DNA of 64,000 nt from positions 1-64,000 of the forward strand of contig CAJUOT010000009.1 of assembly GCA_910588135.1 (NCBI GenBank), read 5' to 3'. The position numbers were made by a program, and so were the translations under genes. Position 1 is the stretch's first letter. Each line of letters opens with the position of its first letter. The stretch comes from an uncultured Oscillospiraceae bacterium. GTDB lineage: Bacteria; Bacillota; Clostridia; Oscillospirales; Oscillospiraceae. This document shows positions 58,937 through 64,000 of this stretch, piece after piece. The notes under the pieces are model-generated. The model did not search any database. It saw only the letters and a list, made by a program, of their open reading frames with translations, and had not been told where the DNA came from.

Positions 58937-60940
58937 TCAGTGGTACAGCGGCTGCTCCAGCAGCGCCGGATTCAGCTCCAGCAGGGGCATCATCTGCAGG
59001 GGCTGGCCCTTTTTGTTGACGAAGTGCAGGTTCCGCAGAAGCGATTTGGCCATGTTGATTCGCCGCTGCCTGATTTTTTCCAGCCTTTGCTCCAGATACT
59101 CCTCCTTGCCCTTTTCCTGCTCCTCATCGGGAACGGGCTGCCCGTCCTTTTCGACCGTCACATCGGCAAGCACGTTTTTTCTCCAGCTCTCCCGGATATA
59201 GTAGTTTGAGGTAGTGAATTGCTCGATCAATTCCATGGCGCGGGCCTCGTCCACAGGCTTTCCGTCATAATACTTGAACCCGTAACCGTAATACTCGTAG
59301 GCATCCCGCATGAAATATTCGATGAAATACCGCTCCGCGTCGTTGGCGTATTCATCATAAGTACGCAAAATAGCGCCCGGATCAAAGCCGATGTCATTCC
59401 CCTTCAGCGATTCCGGGTTGCGCTTTCCTTGAAGCGAGCAGTAGGTCATGCTCTCGGTATAGGGCAGATCCAGAAACGCCGCCAACGCGGTGAAGGTGGC
59501 TTTGGGGTTCAGCTTTCCGTCCTCAAGGCGTACCAGGACGCTGTCCATATACAGCCGGTCGCTGGGATCAATCATGAAGCTGCGGTTGAGCACCTTTCCG
59601 CAAATTTGGTCGCCCACGGTCTTTCCCTTGAAGTCATCCCAGCCGGGAAACGCCCACATAAAGCGCATCGTGGCCCCGTAGCTGGTGGTAATGCGCCGCA
59701 TGGGGGTAAAGGTTTTGATATACTTGAAGTACCGAAAAATGGGGGAGTTGGCGACGGCGTCGTACTCCTTGGAGGATAGAATTGTGTGACCTGCCTCATC
59801 CGCCGACAGGTTGTAGGCGAGAGAGCCGAAATGGGGCTGGAAAAACAGCGCGGGGACAATCCGGGACGCGCGGTCCAGGTTTTTCGTATATCTTCTGCTG
59901 CCCAGGTAGACCGCGGCAAAAAAATCCCGGTCAGTCCGGTCCTTCAAATCATACAGCTCCTGCACGATGCGGCGGTCCCATGCCCTGAAAATCAGCGAAG
60001 CGGTATCCATATCGGCGCTGGCCTCCATCAGTCCCCGCAGCTCCAGCACTTTCTTTTCCACGTTTTCCATCATGATGGAGGGCATGGCGATCAGGTTTGG
60101 GTGGCCGTCAAAAATCTCGTTGAAGAAATCGCCGCCGTTATGGCTGGACAACTGGGTGTGCCAAATCATCCGCTTGACCTCCCGGATGCCGATGGGCCTG
60201 ACGGGGTAGACGCTGTAGTCAATGCCAAACCGTTCCTTGAAGTCAATGGGATATTGGGAAAGCTCATCGCCGATCAGGAAAACAATTTTTTCATCCTCCA
60301 GCAGGGGCTTCATGCTGAGGCATTGGAGGTGGGCGCAGAACGTCCCCCAATCGGCATAGTGGAGATAAATGTGGTTCTCGCGGCCCACCCATTCGCTTTT
60401 GCGCACGTTGTCCACCAGGTACTCCAGCTCATATTGGGAGTACACATCCGCCGCCAAAATAGGGTTGTCCAGGTTTTTGAAGAAGTTTCGGCTGATGACC
60501 TGCCGCTTGAAATTTATGTAATCGCCAAAGCGCCTTTGTTCTACATAGAAGGGCGTATAGCCGTTGTCGTCATAGGGGTAGAAGCGGATCGGAAGCTTCT
60601 CGAAGGCGGGGAAATCCTTCCGAAACAGATAGGGATACTGCTTCAGCAGCTTGCAGTTCTGGGCATACGCGGCCCGCAGCATTTTAATGTTTGGCTGGTA
60701 AAAGGCCTCTGTGACAATGGACAGGCAATCCTCCTGGAACTGCCCTTGGTTATACAGCCGCTGAAAAATGGTGTAGGGGAGCCGGTAGTCTCCCCCGGAT
60801 TGCAGGATATAGACCGCCGCCTCCATGTCCTGAGCGGGGTCTTGGCCCTTATTTTCATAGATGGCCAGGCGGTAGGCGTTCTGCGCCTCCTGGGGGCGGT
60901 TCAGCTCCGCCATGCGGCGGGCAATTTCGATTGCGGTCAT
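58937..60940 (-). CDS. Large sulfotransferase-like protein
   Basis: 667 residues. The first 90 residues are helical repeats of TPR-like character. The stretch SSHNGGDFFNEIFDGHPNLIAMPS, near residue 275, resembles the PAPS 5'-phosphosulfate loop of sulfotransferases. Further on, DSVLVRLEDGKLNPKATFTALAAFLDLP and RDAYEYYGYGFKYYDG match the late conserved parts of that fold. The P-loop lacks the usual RSGST form, so activity needs testing. It starts 105 bases after flagellin and is coupled to the APS kinase fusion, which would make its donor. A glycosyltransferase or another nucleotide-dependent transferase remains possible. Confidence 0.7.
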   Translation of the reverse strand: MTAIEIARRMAELNRPQEAQNAYRLAIYENKGQDPAQDMEAAVYILQSGGDYRLPYTIFQRLYNQGQFQEDCLSIVTEAFYQPNIKMLRAAYAQNCKLLKQYPYLFRKDFPAFEKLPIRFYPYDDNGYTPFYVEQRRFGDYINFKRQVISRNFFKNLDNPILAADVYSQYELEYLVDNVRKSEWVGRENHIYLHYADWGTFCAHLQCLSMKPLLEDEKIVFLIGDELSQYPIDFKERFGIDYSVYPVRPIGIREVKRMIWHTQLSSHNGGDFFNEIFDGHPNLIAMPSIMMENVEKKVLELRGLMEASADMDTASLIFRAWDRRIVQELYDLKDRTDRDFFAAVYLGSRRYTKNLDRASRIVPALFFQPHFGSLAYNLSADEAGHTILSSKEYDAVANSPIFRYFKYIKTFTPMRRITTSYGATMRFMWAFPGWDDFKGKTVGDQICGKVLNRSFMIDPSDRLYMDSVLVRLEDGKLNPKATFTALAAFLDLPYTESMTYCSLQGKRNPESLKGNDIGFDPGAILRTYDEYANDAERYFIEYFMRDAYEYYGYGFKYYDGKPVDEARAMELIEQFTTSNYYIRESWRKNVLADVTVEKDGQPVPDEEQEKGKEEYLEQRLEKIRQRRINMAKSLLRNLHFVNKKGQPLQMMPLLELNPALLEQPLYH

Positions 60941-60977
60941 AAACAGGATTCCTTTCCTTGTTTCACATATTAAAGAA

Positions 60978-61001
60978 GGGGGCGGGCCGAAGCCCGCCCC
61001 C
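60978..61001 (-). terminator. Terminator of the flagellin gene
   Basis: Perfect 10-bp stem GGGGGCGGGC / GCCCGCCCCC around CGAA, with TTCTTTAATA on the minus-strand downstream side. It lies between flagellin and the sulfotransferase-like gene. Read-through would give a low-level modification transcript. Confidence 0.75.
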
Positions 61002-61044
61002 GGAGTTGGGTCTATGCTGTTTGTTCCAAAAACAACGTGCGCGA

Positions 61045-62874
61045 TTACTGGAGGAGCTGCAACACACCCTGGGGCACCTGATTGGCCTGGGCCAGCATGG
61101 CCTGGGCGGACTGAATCAGGATGTTGTTCTTGGTGTAGGCCATCATTTCCTCGGCCACGTCCACGTCGCGGATGGTGCTCTCGGCGTCCTGGATGTTCTC
61201 GGTCATGACGGACAGGTTGTTGATGGTGTGATCCAGGCGGTTCTGGGTGGCGCCCAGGGTGCCGCGGACATCGGAGACCGTGTTGATGGCCTCTTTGATC
61301 TTCTTGATGGCCACAGCGGCGGCGTCCTGATCCTTGATGTTGATGCTCTTGCTGTCAATGCCCAGGGACGTTGCGTGCATATCCTGGATGTTCACGGACA
61401 GCTGGTTGAAGGTGTCAGCGGTATCGCCAATCTGGAGCTTCAAGGCCTTGCCCGTCTTGCCGTCGGCGGTCACGCTCTTTTGGATCGTGGCGGACTGCAC
61501 AACCTTCTTCCAATCAGCATCCGCGTCATTGCCGTCCGTGCCGTGCAGATCCCAATCCGTCTTGTAGTCCACCGCGCCCTTCTTCTCGGTCAGGTGGATG
61601 GTGGAACCGTCCCGGTTGGTGTTGATGTGGAAGTGCTCGTTGTCCTGCTGGCTCAGCTTGTCGGCGGCCTCCTTCAGCGCGTCGGCGTCGCTCAGGCCCT
61701 TGGTCAGCTTGATGACGGTCTGGCCCGCCCCGGCGGTGATGGGGTTGTCATCGCCCACCTGGAACACGTAGGCCTCGTTGCCGATCTTCAGGACACTGCC
61801 CTGCTGGATCATGGCGTTGGTCAGGGTGAACGTGCCCTGGGCCAGCTTCTCGTCGCCCGCCATAGTGGGAGCGGTCTCCACGTGGACGGACAGGTCGTGG
61901 CCGTTGTTCTTGTCCACCACAGTGTCGCCATCGACCTCGAACGACACGTCGAAGGTGCTCGCCAGCTCGTCGGCGGTGGTGGGGACGGTCTGGGCAGTCA
62001 GGGTCAGCTTGCCGGCGGCGTTGGTCACATCATAGGTGATGCCGTCGATCTCAATGGTGCTGCCGTCCAGCTCGGCGGCAATCTGCTCGCCGGCCTTGCT
62101 GGCGTCGGTAATAGCGGCGGAGAAATCGACATCCGTGCCGTTCTTCTGGAACTTGGCGCCGCCCACGGTGAACTCGATGCTGCCAGCGGTCAAGGTCTTG
62201 TCCTGCACGCCGCCCGGCGTACCGGGAATGGTCACTTGGGTTGTAGTAGTACCGCCGGCACCGTTGGAAGTCGTTATAGTAGTGACCTTCGAGGCCACAG
62301 AAGAAATGGTTGTCTGTCCCAGCTTCAGGGTCAGATCCTTCAGGTCCAGGGAGTAGACGCCCTTGGTGCCGTTGCCGCCGCCCTGCACGCCGTCAGCCAC
62401 GGCCGCGGCGGAGCCCACGCCGGTCAGGTCACCCAGCTTGGCGCTGCCGTCCATCTCGCCGTTGAGCAGCTTGATGCCGTTGAAGTTGGCGGAATCGGCG
62501 ATACGGTCGATTTCGCTGGTGAGCTGGTCCATCTCCTTCTGGAGCTGGGCGCGGTCAACGTCGTTATCGTAGGTGCCGTTGGCGGACATGGTCGCCAGCT
62601 CCACCATACGGTTGAGCATATCGTGGACCTCGGTCAGAGCGCCCTCGGCGGTCTGCACCAGGGTGATGCCGTCCTTGGCGTTCTTCTGGGCGGTCTCCAG
62701 GCCGGTGATCTGGGCGCGCATCTTCTCGGAAATGGCCAGACCGGCGGCGTCGTCGCCGGCGCGGTTGATCTTGTAGCCGGAGGAGAGCTTCTCCAGGTTC
62801 TTCTTCATCGCGGAGACGTTGTTGGTGTAGTTCCGGTAGGCGCTCATGGCCATGATATTGTGCTGAATCCTCAT
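61045..62874 (-). CDS. Flagellin
   Basis: 609 residues from the ATG at 62874 (AGAGGAAG upstream); the longer frame runs into the leader. The N-terminal D0/D1 (MRIQHNIMAMSAYRNYTNN, LSSGYKINRAGDDAAGLAISEKMRAQ) and C-terminal D1/D0 (RGTLGATQNRLDHTINNL, AYTKNNILIQSAQAMLAQANQVPQGVLQLL) are canonical. The middle 350 residues form a long Thr/Val/Asp-rich variable domain, a usual place for modification. The protein is the filament subunit, secreted by the flagellar type III system. The TLR5-type N-terminal segment is present. Its leader carries a CsrA-type hairpin. Confidence 0.97.
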   Translation of the reverse strand: MRIQHNIMAMSAYRNYTNNVSAMKKNLEKLSSGYKINRAGDDAAGLAISEKMRAQITGLETAQKNAKDGITLVQTAEGALTEVHDMLNRMVELATMSANGTYDNDVDRAQLQKEMDQLTSEIDRIADSANFNGIKLLNGEMDGSAKLGDLTGVGSAAAVADGVQGGGNGTKGVYSLDLKDLTLKLGQTTISSVASKVTTITTSNGAGGTTTTQVTIPGTPGGVQDKTLTAGSIEFTVGGAKFQKNGTDVDFSAAITDASKAGEQIAAELDGSTIEIDGITYDVTNAAGKLTLTAQTVPTTADELASTFDVSFEVDGDTVVDKNNGHDLSVHVETAPTMAGDEKLAQGTFTLTNAMIQQGSVLKIGNEAYVFQVGDDNPITAGAGQTVIKLTKGLSDADALKEAADKLSQQDNEHFHINTNRDGSTIHLTEKKGAVDYKTDWDLHGTDGNDADADWKKVVQSATIQKSVTADGKTGKALKLQIGDTADTFNQLSVNIQDMHATSLGIDSKSINIKDQDAAAVAIKKIKEAINTVSDVRGTLGATQNRLDHTINNLSVMTENIQDAESTIRDVDVAEEMMAYTKNNILIQSAQAMLAQANQVPQGVLQLLQ

Positions 62875-63100
62875 TTTATAAATCTTCCTCTCAAATAAAA
62901 TGATGTTGGGGTTTTGCGGTTCCGGCGCGCCGGGACGTCCGTGTCCCAACGCTGGGTGGAGTACCGTTCGGCGATTTGCTGTGCGCACAGCGGTTGGCCT
63001 GATTGGTACGGGACAATATTTCAACCGGCTCGTCAGCCGTTTGAAACCTCATTGAAGCAAGCTCCATATTCCGAGCTTCCCCGCGGGCGGGAACGCCCGC
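62875..63100 (-). promoter_or_regulatory. Flagellin leader and upstream region
   Basis: On the minus strand the leader shows GGGACACGGACGTCCC (62947-62932): a five-bp stem whose loop presents ACGGAC, close to the CsrA SELEX core ACA-GGA-GU. The ribosome site also holds a GGA (GAGAGGAAGA). The palindrome CCGGCGCGCCGG lies next to it. A stem-loop TTCAAACGGCT / AGCCGGTTGAA (63045-63020) could end the csrA transcript. I found no convincing sigma-28 box. Confidence 0.6.
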
Positions 63101-63523
63101 TCATTGCGCTGTTTCTCCTCTCCGAGCCAGACCCGCTTCGCCGGGCTGTGGCTCGGGGCGGCCCTCCGGGCCGCTCACTGCCTGCTTTGCCTCGCTGGGG
63201 AACATACGCTCCAGCTGTCGGCGCAGGGTCCGCACATCGCCGTCCCTGCCGTCCATCTGGGCCAGCAGGGTCCGCATGGCTTCCAGCGTCTGGGCTTTGC
63301 TGCGGTCCCAGGGGATCTCCCGCCGGTGCCAGCGGGGCGTGTCGAGCACGCAGTCCGGGCGCTGCCCTCCGGTGCGCTCCAGCACTTCGCCCCGCAGAAT
63401 GGTGAGCTCCTTTGGGGCATCAATCAACAGCTTGCAGCGGTCGCCGGACATACGGTCAAGCTGAACCACCACGTCATCGCCGATGGTCATATACTCCCCC
63501 GGCTTTAAATTTAAGCTGAGCAT
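63101..63523 (-). CDS. csrA: CsrA-type RNA-binding regulator with C-terminal extension
   Basis: 140 residues. Residues 1-50 match CsrA along the whole domain (MLSLNLKPGEYMTIGDDVVV, IDAPKELTILRGEVLER), including Leu4 and the RNA-contacting Arg44. The usual protein ends near 60-75; here about 90 further residues follow, mostly charged, with a helical run TLEAMRTLLAQMDGRDGDVRTLRRQLERMF. CsrA represses translation by binding GGA motifs, and in Bacillus it controls flagellin (hag) together with FliW. It lies just upstream of flagellin, whose leader has a matching hairpin. The tail might bring dimerisation or a partner site. GGGAG precedes the ATG. Confidence 0.88.
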   Translation of the reverse strand: MLSLNLKPGEYMTIGDDVVVQLDRMSGDRCKLLIDAPKELTILRGEVLERTGGQRPDCVLDTPRWHRREIPWDRSKAQTLEAMRTLLAQMDGRDGDVRTLRRQLERMFPSEAKQAVSGPEGRPEPQPGEAGLARRGETAQ

Positions 63524-63577
63524 AAAGCGCGACTCCCTTTTTCCATATAGCGGCGGGGTATGGCTCTGGATGCGGCG

Positions 63578-63651
63578 GGAGCGGCCGGAAGTGTTTTCAA
63601 ATTTTAGCCTGGGCCTGGGTTTCCGGCGCTCCCGGCATTCCGGCCCGCTCC
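63578..63651. repeat. Inverted repeat behind the recombinase gene
   Basis: GGAGCGGCCGGAA (63578-63590) and TTCCGGCCCGCTCC (63638-63651) are inverted, with one extra base in the second arm. They lie two bases past the recombinase stop. A terminator lacking a U-tract or a recombination-related repeat are both possible. Confidence 0.45.
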
Positions 63652-63653
63652 GT

Positions 63654-64000
63654 TCACTCCCGGGCCGGTGATCCCATGCGTTCTGCCCGCATCACCGCGT
63701 CACGGAAAGTCGCGTGAGGCATCCCGCAGGCTCCTGCCGCTTGCCGCAGGGTCATTTGCCCGCCTTGCCACGCCTCACGGCACGCCTCGAAGTTGTCCGG
63801 CAGGGGCTTGCGCCGCGCGCCGAACCGGACGCCCCGCGCCTTTGCCGCCGCGATCCCCTCCGCCTGCTTCTGGCGGCGGTATTCCCGGCGCTCCTCCTCC
63901 GCGACGGAAAGAAACAGCTCTGAAACAAAAGCGCCCAGCAGCTCTTTGCTGTGAGACGGGTCCAGCTTTGAAATCTCGGACAGGACATCCTGTGCCAGCT
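63654..64000 (-). CDS. Serine recombinase (resolvase/invertase), C-terminal part
   Basis: The frame runs in from the right edge and reads 115 codons to a TGA at 63654-63656, so the N-terminal catalytic part lies outside. The segment ISKLDPSHSKELLGAFVSELFLSVAEEERR matches the end of the resolvase catalytic domain and E-helix, followed by RQKQAEGIAAAKARGVRFG. The last 45 residues (LPDNFEACREAWQGGQMTLRQAAGACGM) form the HTH. No inverted target sites around flagellin were found. Its role could be phase variation, a mobile element or plasmid-type resolution. Confidence 0.85.
   Translation of the reverse strand, partial: LAQDVLSEISKLDPSHSKELLGAFVSELFLSVAEEERREYRRQKQAEGIAAAKARGVRFGARRKPLPDNFEACREAWQGGQMTLRQAAGACGMPHATFRDAVMRAERMGSPARE

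Noticed and set aside
62950..63100. Sigma-28 promoter for flagellin
   Set aside because: A GCCGAACG near 62955-62975 resembles the -10, but no TAAA box lies at the right distance, so I do not call it.
1..64000. tRNA, rRNA, CRISPR arrays, complete insertion sequences, prophage
   Set aside because: I looked for clover-leaf T-loop boxes, regular 28-37 base repeats, transposase genes with terminal repeats and phage structural genes and found none; only the recombinase end at the right edge hints at mobility.

Overview
The window reads as a chromosomal segment of a GC-rich, flagellated, anaerobic clostridium. The closest fit I can offer is Oscillospirales of the Flavonifractor/Lawsonibacter/Pseudoflavonifractor kind, which is inference from codon use, PTS and ABC sugar loci, hydrogenase-maturation genes, a MocR-type aspartate aminotransferase and a manganese riboswitch. 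Genes are dense and intergenic gaps short. I see no tRNA, rRNA, CRISPR array or complete insertion sequence. Layout: 1-1.3 kb is an AT-richer edge with an alpha/beta hydrolase. 1.5-7.5 kb is a LacI-controlled sugar locus. A sucrose/beta-glucoside-type PTS EIIBCA faces a HAD phosphatase and an amylosucrase-family GH13 enzyme, and two matching operators lie in the divergent promoter region. 7.7-9.7 kb is a chemoreceptor. 9.9-12.4 kb carries a formate/nitrite transporter and an aminotransferase. 12.5-18.4 kb has a FadR-type GntR regulator facing a hypB / multi-FeS flavoprotein / hypA / DUF5692 membrane-protein operon, with a GntR operator at its promoter. 18.5-19.9 kb is a PF06541 membrane protein. 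20.2-26.6 kb is a raffinose/melibiose-type locus (binding lipoprotein, two permeases, GH36 alpha-galactosidase, AraC regulator), followed by a decayed internally deleted copy of the amylosucrase. 27.2-30.8 kb is a heterodimeric ABC exporter. 30.9-32.8 kb is a Na/Pi-cotransporter-PhoU protein behind a yybP-ykoY (Mn2+) riboswitch. 32.9-37.4 kb has a cysteine desulfidase-family protein, a LysR regulator and a flavodoxin/cupin operon.

37.4-52.4 kb is the least explained region, about 15 kb. It holds a BtpA/SgcQ-family protein, a HutC-type regulator, a RhaT/GRP-like permease, a PfkB kinase with an altered catalytic motif and two SIS-type proteins sharing an EDWCH motif. It continues with a tandem double YjbQ protein, a further short YjbQ-like protein, a complete BMP-type nucleoside ABC importer, two VOC proteins, a nucleoside phosphorylase and an oxygenase-type FAD/2Fe-2S reductase. 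The coupled genes look like one catabolic system for an unidentified nucleoside or nucleoside-like compound, and this is my main candidate for an undescribed system.

52.7-57.3 kb is a fructose PTS operon (fruA, a Gfo/Idh/MocA oxidoreductase, DeoR-type fruR, fruK). 57.8-64 kb is a flagellar filament locus: a recombinase end, an extended CsrA, flagellin, a sulfotransferase-like protein and an APS kinase-methyltransferase fusion. The last two suggest sulfation and/or methylation of the filament. The flagellin leader has a GGA-loop hairpin close to the CsrA consensus.

All calls were made by reading motifs and family resemblance. No database search was run, so family names are recognition-based and substrates are mostly inferred.
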